Assembly: GCF_018614415.1 (NCBI RefSeq)
Contig: NZ_JAGGOO010000108.1
Span: forward strand, 20,197-84,196
Length of the DNA: 64,000 bases
Origin: Streptomyces sp. ISL-12
GTDB taxonomy: Bacteria > Actinomycetota > Actinomycetes > Streptomycetales > Streptomycetaceae
Reading direction: 5' to 3'
The position numbers and the translations under genes were made by a program. The stretch's first letter is position 1, and each line of letters opens with the position of its first letter. The notes beneath the pieces are model-generated. The model searched no databases. It worked only from the letters and a program-made list of their open reading frames with translations, and was not told where the DNA came from. This document shows positions 37,386 to 45,054 of the stretch, piece after piece.

Positions 37386-38099
37386 GTGAACCCCGCATGT
37401 TCCGCCAGTCCGCTCAAGGGTGTCCTGCGGGCCGTACTCGTCCTCGCGCTGCTGCTGGGCTGGTCCGCCGCACTCGCACCGGACGCCCGAGCGGGGCAGC
37501 GGGGGGAGGCACAGGCAGGTGCCGTGGTGCGCGGCGGTGACTTGCTCCACAGCACGACCGCCCGCTGCACCGTAGGCTTCAACGCCCGTTCCGGCGCCAC
37601 GCTGTACGCCCTGGTGTCCGGGCGGTGCGCTCAGGACGGCGACGGCACCTGGTACGCCGACGCCGCCCTGACCGTGCCCGTCGGTGTCACCGCGGGGGTG
37701 AGCTATCCCGGCAACGACTACGCGACCATCCGGTACACCGACACGAGTGGTTCCTACCCGGGCGAGGTCTCGCTGGGCGGGGCCGGCACCCGTGACATCA
37801 CCAACGCGGCCGGTCCTGCCGTCGGGCAGTCGGTCTGCCACGTCGGACGGACCACGGGATACCGCTGCGGGACCGTCCAGGCGGTGAATGTGACCGTCGA
37901 CCACGGCGGTGGTGCCGTGTCCGGTCTGTTCCGGTCGAACGTATGCTCGGAGGCCGGGGACGCCGGCGGTCCGGCGTTCTCCGGTGGCACGGCCCTCGGC
38001 ATCGTCGTCGGCAGCAGCGGCGACTGCGCCGTGGGGGGCTTCACTTACTACCAGCCGGTGGTCGAGTGGCTCTCCGCGTACGGCCTGAGCATCTACTGA
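37386..38099 (+). CDS. Secreted chymotrypsin-fold (S1) protein, catalytically degenerate
   Basis: 237 aa with a signal peptide (VLVLALLLGWSAALAPDARA, cleavage after about residue 36) and then a streptogrisin-like domain without the usual propeptide. It keeps the fold's landmarks: NDYATIRY (catalytic Asp), VCHVGRTTGYRCGTVQAVNV and TYYQPVVEWLSAYGL. The His site that should read TAGHC reads VSGRC, and the nucleophile site GDSGG reads GDAGG. Both catalytic His and Ser are therefore replaced, so it should bind rather than cleave. GTG 37386 follows AGGAGG. It is divergent from the cis-prenyltransferase and intact as a frame, arguing for a retained non-enzymatic role. Confidence 0.88.
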   Translation: MNPACSASPLKGVLRAVLVLALLLGWSAALAPDARAGQRGEAQAGAVVRGGDLLHSTTARCTVGFNARSGATLYALVSGRCAQDGDGTWYADAALTVPVGVTAGVSYPGNDYATIRYTDTSGSYPGEVSLGGAGTRDITNAAGPAVGQSVCHVGRTTGYRCGTVQAVNVTVDHGGGAVSGLFRSNVCSEAGDAGGPAFSGGTALGIVVGSSGDCAVGGFTYYQPVVEWLSAYGLSIY

Positions 38100-38145
38100 G
38101 CGCCCCGCACCCGGTGACCGACCTCCTCGCCGGCTGCTTTCCGCG

Positions 38146-39273
38146 TCAGCCCGCTCGGCGGGCGCCCTGAACCGATGCCAGTGCCGCCGCCACCCGCTCC
38201 ACCGCCTCCGCCGGCGTCGAGGCGTGCGGTGACAGGCGCAACGAATCCGCCCGCACGGTCGGTGTCACACCTTCTCCGCGCAGCGCCCGCGCCACCGCCG
38301 CCGGGTCGTGCCCCGGCACAGTGAACGAAAGGATGCCCGCACGCCGCGCGGGATCGGCCGGAGACAGCACTCTGCCGCCCAACTTCGCCACGGTGTCGGC
38401 GAGTTCGGCGACCCGCACGCCGATCGCGCCCTCGATCGCCTCGACTCCGTACCGCTCCACCAGTTCCAGCGCGGCGGCGAAGGAGGCGGCCGTGACCGGA
38501 CTGAGGTTGGTGATGGACCAGCGGCGCGCGTCCGGAGCGGGCGGGTGCTCGACGCCGTCGAAGACACCGGCGTCCGCCACCCCCGTCCACCCGGTGAGCA
38601 CCGGCTGCAGCGACTCCAGCGCCCGGTCGGACAGGGTCGCGAACCCGGTCGACCAGCCGGCCCGCAGCCACTTCTGCCCGCCCGCGATCACCACATCGGC
38701 CGCCTGCCAGGGCAGCTCGGCCGCCCCGAAAGCCTGGATGGCGTCCACCACCAGGAGCCGGTCCGGGCCGATGACCTCCCGCAGCGCGGCCAGATCGGCC
38801 TTGAACCCGGTGCGGAAGTCCACCGCGCTCACCGACAGCGCGACGACGTCGTCCGTCAGCGCCGCCCGCACCAGGTCGGGCGTGACACCGCCGCCGGGGG
38901 CCGGCTCCAGCCAGCGCGGCACCGCCCGCCCCAGTTCCGCCGCCCGCCGCCACGGGTACTGGTTCGACGGGAAGTCGCCGCGTGGTGCCAGCACGGTCCC
39001 GTGCCGCAGCCCGAGCGCCGCGTGGAACAGACCGGTCGAGGCGTTCGGCAGCAGGACGGTGTGCGCCGCGTCCGCGCCCGCCAGCCGCGCTGCCGCGTCC
39101 CGAGCCGTTTCCTCCGCCCGCATGAGTTCGTCCACAGTCGTATGGGTCGCCCGCGCGGAGGCTTCCACGGCCCGCGCGGTGGCGGCCACGGCGTCGCGCG
39201 ACGGCGGTCCGAAACGGGCGAAGTCCAGGTATCCAGCTGGGGCGTCGAAATGCGCGGCGTACGGCGTGAGCAC
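38146..39273 (-). CDS. Class V PLP-dependent aminotransferase-like enzyme
   Basis: 375 aa of fold-type I PLP enzyme in the class V (isopenicillin N epimerase/cysteine desulfurase-like) group. Motifs: TVLLPNASTGLFHAAL (cofactor phosphate region), LLVVDAIQAFGA (Asp contacting the pyridine nitrogen) and the Schiff-base Lys in IAGGQKWLRAGWSTGF (about residue 195). The C-terminal domain is complete. The substrate is unknown. GTG 39273 is preceded by AAGGA. It converges with the degenerate protease gene and lies within the block bracketed by the lipase halves, but shows no obvious tie to the lipid synthase. Confidence 0.88.
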   Translation of the reverse strand: MLTPYAAHFDAPAGYLDFARFGPPSRDAVAATARAVEASARATHTTVDELMRAEETARDAAARLAGADAAHTVLLPNASTGLFHAALGLRHGTVLAPRGDFPSNQYPWRRAAELGRAVPRWLEPAPGGGVTPDLVRAALTDDVVALSVSAVDFRTGFKADLAALREVIGPDRLLVVDAIQAFGAAELPWQAADVVIAGGQKWLRAGWSTGFATLSDRALESLQPVLTGWTGVADAGVFDGVEHPPAPDARRWSITNLSPVTAASFAAALELVERYGVEAIEGAIGVRVAELADTVAKLGGRVLSPADPARRAGILSFTVPGHDPAAVARALRGEGVTPTVRADSLRLSPHASTPAEAVERVAAALASVQGARRAG

Positions 39274-39506
39274 AAGGTGTCCTTCGGGCTGTGCGATGCG
39301 GGTGCGAGCCTATCGCCAGGTCCGCCGCGCGCTCCGGGTGGGCCACCGGTCGCTCGGACGGTCCGTCACTCGAACATCGGTGAGCGCGGGACCCAGCGGC
39401 TCTGGCGGAACCAGGCCGACAACTCGACCCCGTAGCACGAGCCGTCCAGGATCTGTCATCAACCCTGGTCAGGCCCGGAACCAGGCCACCATCCAGCTCG
39501 AAGCGC

Positions 39507-40115
39507 TCAGCTCGATGCGGACCAGTCGGCGTACCGAATGCGACGCAGTTCGCGGACGTCCCCGAGGGTGCCCCACTCGTCCTTGCCCAGACGCGTCAGC
39601 GGACGCAGCCGGGTCACTTCGGGGTGGTCCCGGTCCAGGACGGTGTCATCGATGGCGAAACGCACCACCCGTCCGAAGACGACGGTGCAGTCGCCGAGCG
39701 GAAGGGTGCTGTGCAGCTCACATTCCAGGGCCACCGGGGAGTTGGCCACGCGGGGAGCTGTCACCCGGGCACTCGCCTCACGCCTGACTCCTACGGCGTC
39801 GAACTCGCTCACCTGCTGCGGGATGTCCGTAGCCGTCTTGTTGATCTCTTCGAACAGCGGCTCCGGGGCGAAATTGATCACGAACTGCCCGGTTGTCTCA
39901 ACGTTGCGCAGCGAGTCCTTCCGCCCGACCGAGGTGAACTGCACGATGGGCGGCGTGACCGACGAGATGGTGAAAAACGAGTGTGGAGCGAGGTTGTCGA
40001 CGCCGTCGGCGGACACGGTCGACACCCAGGCGATCGGCCGCGGCACGACAGTGGAGGTGAGCAGACGGTAGACCGCGGTCCGGTCGAGCTGGTCCGGGTC
40101 GAGTTCGGTGCGCAT
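39507..40115 (-). CDS. Flavin reductase-like FMN-binding split-barrel protein
   Basis: 202 aa. The flavin_reduct fold is indicated by RLLTSTVVPRPIAWVSTVSADGVDNLAPHS at the N-terminus (the FMN-binding PRPIAWVST signature), FTSVGRKDSLRNVETTGQFVIN and a later ECELHSTLPLGDCTVVFGRV. Members reduce flavins or act as NADPH:flavin oxidoreductases or dioxygenase partners. The ATG at 40115 is chosen because family similarity starts there; the upstream extension in the same frame is unsupported. It lies directly next to the truncated lipase N-terminal half, at the right edge of the accessory block. Confidence 0.85.
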   Translation of the reverse strand: MRTELDPDQLDRTAVYRLLTSTVVPRPIAWVSTVSADGVDNLAPHSFFTISSVTPPIVQFTSVGRKDSLRNVETTGQFVINFAPEPLFEEINKTATDIPQQVSEFDAVGVRREASARVTAPRVANSPVALECELHSTLPLGDCTVVFGRVVRFAIDDTVLDRDHPEVTRLRPLTRLGKDEWGTLGDVRELRRIRYADWSASS

Positions 40116-40171
40116 CCCGCCAGTATGGTGCAGGCACCAGGTGAAGGGCGTATTGCTGCCAACGATCAAAA

Positions 40172-40603
40172 CTATCCATACGTCAGAGAATGTAAGCGCC
40201 TGACTTCCATCCGTTCGGTCTCCGTGACCGTTGAGGCCGACGACCTCGACACCTTCAAGCAGTACTGGCTGACCAGGCCGCCCATCGACGCGAGGCATTG
40301 GGCGTCGGTGACGTTGTTGCCGTAGGAGTCGTACTCGTAGGCGAACAGGTCGGAGCTGGACCAGCCGTTGAGCCGGAAGACGCTCATGGCGGTGACCCAG
40401 TTGGAGGCGCTGCCGGTGTAGCCGTGCACGAAGACGACCGGTGTGCTGGTCGGCAGCGGCTGGGCGGCGGTCCCGGCGGACGGCGCGGTGGCGGCGGTCG
40501 CGGTGTCGGCCGCGCCGGCCGTCGAGGCCGAGGAGGACAGGGTGAGCGCGGCGGTGGCGGCCACGAGCACGCCGAGGAGCCGACGTGGGGGACGACGACG
40601 CAT
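40172..40603 (-). pseudogene. Exported alpha/beta-hydrolase lipase, N-terminal half only
   Basis: A signal peptide (LLGVLVAATAALTLSSSAST), then PVVFVHGYTGSASNW (oxyanion region), SDLFAYEYDSYGNNVTDAQ and SMGGLVSQYCLKV (end of the nucleophile elbow). Compared with intact relatives, about 25 residues before SMGG seem deleted, including the His of GHSMGG. After LKVS the frame runs into unrelated codons (with a rare TTA) to a stop at 40172. The C-terminal half of this enzyme type lies 22.7 kb away on the same strand. Start ATG 40603. The upstream region holds a 16-bp tandem repeat. Confidence 0.85.
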
Positions 40604-40614
40604 GGACCCTCTGC

Positions 40615-40670
40615 GAGGACGCGAGGATGCGGGGAAGCGAGGATGCGGGGAAGCGAGGATGCGGGGAAGC
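40615..40670. repeat. 16-bp tandem repeat upstream of the truncated lipase
   Basis: Three perfect adjacent copies of GAGGATGCGGGGAAGC (40623-40670) plus a partial copy at 40615-40622, located 12-67 nt upstream of the lipase ATG, so in its leader or promoter. There are no spacers, so it is not a CRISPR array. Confidence 0.88.
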
Positions 40671-40791
40671 GGGTGCCTGACCCGCCCAGCGCCGTGGCGT
40701 GAGGTGCCGGCGCCGTCGGTGAAATCACCTGTGGCCGCGACGGCGCCGCGCGGCCACCGGCTCCGGAGGTTCACCGCCCGGAGGACAGCCG

Positions 40792-41667
40792 CTACGCCCG
40801 TCCGGGCGGGGCGTCGAGCGGCCGGTCGGGCGAGGCGAGCCGGCCGAGCGCCTCCGCCAGGGTGAGGTCGGCGTCGTCCTTGCTGTCGTGCCACCGCTCC
40901 AGCGTGGTCGCCGCCGCCCGCAGCAACTCGGGCGGGAGCCCCGCCGTTTCGAGCGTGTCGGCGATCTCGTCCATCTCCGGCCCCCACCGCCAGGCCCGCG
41001 CCGCGGCCGAGGCCACGTACTCCGGCTCGGCCAGGTACGTGTCCGAGCGGCGCCGGGCGACCTCGCGCAGTTCCCCCTCGACGCCGTGCTCATGGGCCAG
41101 CGCGTAGGACAGGCCGACCAGGACCCGGCTGACCTTCTGGAAACCGGCGTAGGCGAGCTTCAGCGCCGACGCCTGTCCGATACGGGGGCCCAGGACCTCG
41201 GCGCGTACGGCGGTGCCGTCGAACAGCCGGGCCACGGCCGTGGTCTGCGCTTCCGGTCCCGACAAGTACAGAGCCGGGCTGCTGCCGTTGACGGGCGGAG
41301 CGCCGATGACACCACCGTCCACGACGGTGGCCGGCGGCGCGAACAGCGCGGCGATCCGTGCCGTGCGCTCGGGGTTGACGGCGTTCGCCTCCACGTACAC
41401 GCCGGTGAAGCCGTGCCCGGCGACCTCGCGGGCCAGTTCCTCGGCCGCGGCCGGCGGGCACAGGCTGATCACGATGTCGGCCCGGCCGGTCAGCTCCCGC
41501 AGGGAGGGCACGGGTTCGAGGCCGAACCGTTCGGCGCGGCGCGCACTGGCCGGGCTCCGTCCGTCCGCGCACCACAGGACGGCGGCCGCGTTGGCCGCCG
41601 CGCAGGCGGCGACGGCGGCGCCCATGCTGCCGGGGTGAAGGATGCCTACGACGGGCTGCTGGGACAC
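40792..41667 (-). CDS. NAD(P)-dependent oxidoreductase, 6-phosphogluconate/3-hydroxyisobutyrate dehydrogenase-like (DUF1932)
   Basis: 291 aa. N-terminal Rossmann motif VVGILHPGSMGAAVAA, a second-strand region VVDGGVIGAPPVNGSSPALY, and a helical C-terminal domain of DUF1932 type with the conserved Lys in SALKLAYAGFQKVSR (about residue 175). Relatives oxidise beta-hydroxyacids or reduce imines; the substrate here is unknown. GTG 41667 follows GGAG and begins 4 nt after the HAD phosphatase stop, so the two form an operon. Confidence 0.87.
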   Translation of the reverse strand: MSQQPVVGILHPGSMGAAVAACAAANAAAVLWCADGRSPASARRAERFGLEPVPSLRELTGRADIVISLCPPAAAEELAREVAGHGFTGVYVEANAVNPERTARIAALFAPPATVVDGGVIGAPPVNGSSPALYLSGPEAQTTAVARLFDGTAVRAEVLGPRIGQASALKLAYAGFQKVSRVLVGLSYALAHEHGVEGELREVARRRSDTYLAEPEYVASAAARAWRWGPEMDEIADTLETAGLPPELLRAAATTLERWHDSKDDADLTLAEALGRLASPDRPLDAPPGRA

Positions 41668-41671
41668 GGTG

Positions 41672-42319
41672 CTACTCCAGAGAGTGGGCGAGCAGGTGGT
41701 CGACGGCCTCGGTGACGTCGTCGACGGCGTGGTGGCGCGCGGTCAGGCCCTCGGGCCAGGGCCGGCCGCGTACCCAGATGGCGCGCAGACCGGCCGCCGT
41801 GCCGCCGGCGATGTCGGTCTCCGGGTTGTCCCCGGTCATCCAGTCACCGGCGGTCAGCTGGGTACCGCAGCGGGCCGCGGCCAGTTCGAACAGCCGCGGG
41901 TCGGGCTTGCGGACGTCTATGTCGCCGGAGGCGGCGATGCCGTCGATCAGTCCGGCCAGTCCGGTGGCCCGGACCTTGGCGCGCTGGAGGTCACTGGCTC
42001 CGTTGGTGGCGACGCCGATGCTCCAGCCCGCCTCCTTGAGCCTGGCCAGGCTGTCCAGGACGGCGGGGCGGCAGGTGACGGCGGACGCCATCCGGTCGAC
42101 GTAGACGCGCCACAGATGGCCGGGGTCCTCGTCGAGCCGGAAGACGTCGCGGAGGCGGACGAAGTCCTCGCGGCCGGCCGTGTCGGCGAGTTCGGTCCGC
42201 AGCCACCGCTCGATCTCCGGACCGTAGGCGTGATCGTGGACGAGGTCGGTGACGGCGTCCGCGAAGGCGGCACCGCGGTCGACCAGGGTGCCGTCCAGGT
42301 CGAAGAGGGCGAGGCGCAT
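41672..42319 (-). CDS. HAD-superfamily hydrolase (phosphatase-like)
   Basis: 215 aa. HAD motif I is FDLDGTLVD (residues 6-14), motif II Thr is in IGVATNGASD, motif III Lys is in VRKPDPRLFE, and motif IV is MTGDNPETDIAGG. The alpha-helical cap between motifs I and II places it in subfamily IA (phosphoglycolate phosphatase/haloacid dehalogenase-like). It is the first gene of a two-gene operon with the 6PGDH-like dehydrogenase. The substrate cannot be inferred. Confidence 0.92.
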   Translation of the reverse strand: MRLALFDLDGTLVDRGAAFADAVTDLVHDHAYGPEIERWLRTELADTAGREDFVRLRDVFRLDEDPGHLWRVYVDRMASAVTCRPAVLDSLARLKEAGWSIGVATNGASDLQRAKVRATGLAGLIDGIAASGDIDVRKPDPRLFELAAARCGTQLTAGDWMTGDNPETDIAGGTAAGLRAIWVRGRPWPEGLTARHHAVDDVTEAVDHLLAHSLE

Positions 42320-42454
42320 GGGGACGACCTTAACGCCGGTGCCCCGCCGCCCTCACCGGGTGCTCATCGCGCCCGGCTCGGGAGCGGCCCCAGGACGCCG
42401 GCCAGGTGCTCCGTTTCCCGGGAGCGCGGGCGGTGGACGGACAGCGGCGGGCTG

Positions 42455-43381
42455 TCAGTGCCACAGTCCCGCGGTGGCGAGGCCGATGGCGAACACGGCC
42501 AGGACGCCCACGGGCTGGAAAGACGCCTGGTTGAACACCGCGAGGGCGACCGGCGGCTCCGCGCGGCGCAGCAGGACGAGGCCAGGACGGACCACGGTGA
42601 CGGCCGTGACCAGCACCGTGCCGACCAGACCCGGCGGGCCGAAGGAACGCAGCGTCACACAGGCCAGGAGACAGCTCGCCGCGCCGGCCACGAGGAGGAA
42701 GCCGAAGGCGACCGCCGCACCGGTGCGCGGACCGAAGGCCACGGGCAGGGTGCGGACGCCGAGGTGGCGGTCCTCGTCGATGTCGGCGAGATCGTTGGGG
42801 ATGTTGCGGCCACCGATCTCCCACGCCGCCATCCACACCAGGAACAGGCCCAGCCGCAGCGGGTCGACGGAGGCGGACACCGCGAACCAGCCGGCCGCGG
42901 CCCCGACCGCGACCATCACCCCGCTGACCAGGAACTTGAGCGGCGTCACGGTGGCCAGTCGGCAGTAGAGCACCTGAAGGAGGGCGGCCACGGCGAACAA
43001 CGCCAGGCACACCCAGCTGAGCAGCGCGGCGACGACGACGGCGATCAGGCCCAGCCCGCCGATCCAGGCGAACGCCGCCCGGCGGGACAGCCGGCCCCGG
43101 GCCAGCGGATGCCGTCCGCCGACACCGTCCAGGTCGGCTCCCTCGTAGGGCCGCACATGGGCGAAGCGCCGCCGGTCCACGTCGATGTCGAGTACGTCAT
43201 TGGCGGCGAAGACGGCGAAGAAGGCGGCGAACGCGGCGAGGGTGGCCGCCGCGAGACGCGGCGGTGAGGGGCGGTCGTCGGCGAGGAGAGCCGCGATCAG
43301 AGGCTGGGCGACACTCAGAGAGGCCTGGGTGCCGCGCGAGAGCGCGAAGAGCGCCTTGGCCGGGGCGGCCACGAAGGTCAT
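42455..43381 (-). CDS. UbiA-family membrane prenyltransferase
   Basis: 308 aa with about eight hydrophobic helices. Both Asp-rich Mg-diphosphate motifs are present: NDVLDIDVDRRR in the first half (about residue 62) and NDLADIDEDRHLG in the second (about 195), as in enzymes that attach polyprenyl chains to aromatic or other acceptors. ATG 43381 overlaps the upstream methyltransferase stop (ATGA), so prenylation and methylation are probably consecutive steps. It is not close to ubiquinone or menaquinone genes here, and the acceptor is unknown. Confidence 0.9.
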   Translation of the reverse strand: MTFVAAPAKALFALSRGTQASLSVAQPLIAALLADDRPSPPRLAAATLAAFAAFFAVFAANDVLDIDVDRRRFAHVRPYEGADLDGVGGRHPLARGRLSRRAAFAWIGGLGLIAVVVAALLSWVCLALFAVAALLQVLYCRLATVTPLKFLVSGVMVAVGAAAGWFAVSASVDPLRLGLFLVWMAAWEIGGRNIPNDLADIDEDRHLGVRTLPVAFGPRTGAAVAFGFLLVAGAASCLLACVTLRSFGPPGLVGTVLVTAVTVVRPGLVLLRRAEPPVALAVFNQASFQPVGVLAVFAIGLATAGLWH

Positions 43382-44172
43382 GGGAGAAGTCCCCCTTCCC
43401 GTGTGCCGGTCCGCCCCGCGGGCACTCCCCGTGCCGCCCACCGGTCCCGGCGGTCCCGGGTGGCCACGGCCACCAGATACCCCGGCGGGACGAAACGCGT
43501 GCGCACCGCGACGGTCGGCGTACACGCGCCGGCCAGGGCGTGCAGCGCCTTCGCGCCGTAGAGCCTGCGCAGGCTGATCAGGCCGTCGTGGAGATGCGGC
43601 AGGCCACCGGTCAGCCAGAGCAGCGGCGCGACGGCGAGATAGGCGGGGTGGCGCCAGCCGTCGATGATCAGCAGCCGCCGCGCCACGCGGGTGCCCTCCT
43701 CCAGCAGGGCCACGACGCCCGGTGCCGGCAGATGGTGCAGCGCCATGGTCAGCACCGCCACGTCGAAGGTGCCGTCGGGGGCGTCGATCGACGTGGCGTC
43801 CAGCACCGCGGGCGTCACCCGGGGGTGCGAGCCCACCGGGCCGCGCCGGATCCGCTCGACCACGTCGGGGTCGACGTCGCTCACGGTCACTCGGGCCGTG
43901 GGGTGCCGGTCCGTGAGGTACCGGGTGAGCCGGCCCAGTCCCGCTCCGAGTTCGAGCAGGCGCGGGTCGGGGACGTCGCGGGCCTCCGCGAGGGTCAGGC
44001 GGCAGAAGGTCCGGTAGCCGCCCGTCAGCCGCTGGAAGCGGTCCAGCGCGCGCAGCACCTGCCGCCCCTTCTCCGGGGTGTCGGGCCGGTCGATGTACTC
44101 CGCACGGCTCGTTTCGAACCTGCGGTCCCAGCGTGCCGCGTCAGGGCCACCACGGGGCATGTCGGCGATCAT
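43378..44172 (-). CDS. Class I SAM-dependent methyltransferase
   Basis: 264 aa. SAM-binding motif I is LLELGAGLGRLTRYL (about residue 75), followed by TVSDVDPDVVERI (acidic loop), FDVAVLTMALHHLP (motif post-II) and LLIIDGWRHP. This is a canonical Rossmann methyltransferase of the methyltransf_11/25 type. Start ATG 44172 is chosen at the beginning of family-like sequence; ATG 44160 is also possible, and the frame is open to 44286. Its stop overlaps the UbiA start, and the pair could tailor a prenylated aromatic compound. Confidence 0.87.
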   Translation of the reverse strand: MIADMPRGGPDAARWDRRFETSRAEYIDRPDTPEKGRQVLRALDRFQRLTGGYRTFCRLTLAEARDVPDPRLLELGAGLGRLTRYLTDRHPTARVTVSDVDPDVVERIRRGPVGSHPRVTPAVLDATSIDAPDGTFDVAVLTMALHHLPAPGVVALLEEGTRVARRLLIIDGWRHPAYLAVAPLLWLTGGLPHLHDGLISLRRLYGAKALHALAGACTPTVAVRTRFVPPGYLVAVATRDRRDRWAARGVPAGRTGTREGGLLP

Positions 44173-44329
44173 CGGACTCCGAGTCGGTCGCGGGCCGGGC
44201 CGGGGCCGTCGGGCACGGCACACGGCGTTCGCCGACAACAACGAGCAGCCGCCGCATCCGGCACCGGGCAGCGCCGCCCGCCGCATCTCCGAGGCCCCTC
44301 AGGCCCCGGCGACCGCACCGCCCAGAGGG

Positions 44330-44935
44330 TCAGGGCGCCAGGAACACCCGGTCCAGGTGGTGGCGCAGGACGGCGGCGGCCGACTCCGGGCCGCGCTGGC
44401 CGACCAGGACACCGGTGCCGAGCCCCGCGGACAGGGCGAGCAGGCCGGCCGCCTCCATCCCCGGATCCACGTCCGGCCGGAGCAGGCCGTCCTCCCGCGC
44501 CCGCCGGAGCAGCCCGGCGAGCGCCTCCTCCGCCGCGTCGGGGTCCTTGATGAAGGGCTGGGCGGCGAGGGCCCGGTCCTTCACGGCCAGCACGGCGTAC
44601 GAGGTGTAGACGAAGTGGAACGTACGGCTCTCCTCGTCCGTGGGCAGGGCAGCCATCAGCAGCGCCTCGACGGCGGCGCGCGGCCCGGGGCTCTCCCCGG
44701 CGTCCCTGAACCGGGCGGCGACCCGCTCCCGGAACCGCTCCGTCAGCTGCTCCAGGCCGAACAGCAGCAGCTTCTCCTTGGTCTCGAAGTAGTACTGCAC
44801 CAGCCGCAGCGACACCCCCGCCTCCGCCGCCACGTCGCGCATCCCCACCGCGTGCAGCCCCTGCCGCCCGGCGACCCGGACGAGGGCCCGGGCGATCTGG
44901 GCACGCCGCTCCGCGTGATCCACCTGCTTGGGCAT
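44330..44935 (-). CDS. TetR-family transcriptional regulator
   Basis: 201 aa. The N-terminal HTH reads IARALVRVAGRQGLHAVGMR with DVAAEAGVSLRLVQYYFETK, the standard TetR pattern. The C-terminal ligand/dimerisation domain is family-specific, without a recognised ligand. It is divergent from an alpha/beta hydrolase gene, and a long near-perfect palindrome sits between them, 56 nt upstream of this start. Autorepression and repression of the hydrolase are the likely arrangement. Confidence 0.92.
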   Translation of the reverse strand: MPKQVDHAERRAQIARALVRVAGRQGLHAVGMRDVAAEAGVSLRLVQYYFETKEKLLLFGLEQLTERFRERVAARFRDAGESPGPRAAVEALLMAALPTDEESRTFHFVYTSYAVLAVKDRALAAQPFIKDPDAAEEALAGLLRRAREDGLLRPDVDPGMEAAGLLALSAGLGTGVLVGQRGPESAAAVLRHHLDRVFLAP

Positions 44936-44990
44936 CGGCCGTCTCTCCCGCTCGTCGTCCGCGCCGCCATGTCGGTGCCGGTCCCGGTGA

Positions 44991-45028
44991 TGATACAGCC
45001 GTACCACGATGATGGTACGGTCGTATCA
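44991..45028. promoter_or_regulatory. TetR operator palindrome between the TetR and hydrolase genes
   Basis: TGATACAGCCGTACCA (44991-45006) and TGGTACGGTCGTATCA (45013-45028) are inverted copies matching at 14 of 16 positions around a 6-bp centre. The site spans the divergent promoter region and ends 26 nt before the hydrolase start, so a bound repressor would block both directions. Confidence 0.82.
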
Positions 45029-45054
45029 CAACGCACACGAACCTGGAGGTGCCC

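Noticed and set aside
17560..40250. Integrative element with integrase and attachment sites
   Set aside because: No integrase, transposase, tRNA or convincing long direct repeat was found at the edges; only an 8-bp shared sequence inside homologous codons.
40623..40670. Possible CRISPR array from short direct repeats
   Set aside because: The 16-bp units are directly adjacent with no spacers, and no cas gene is present.
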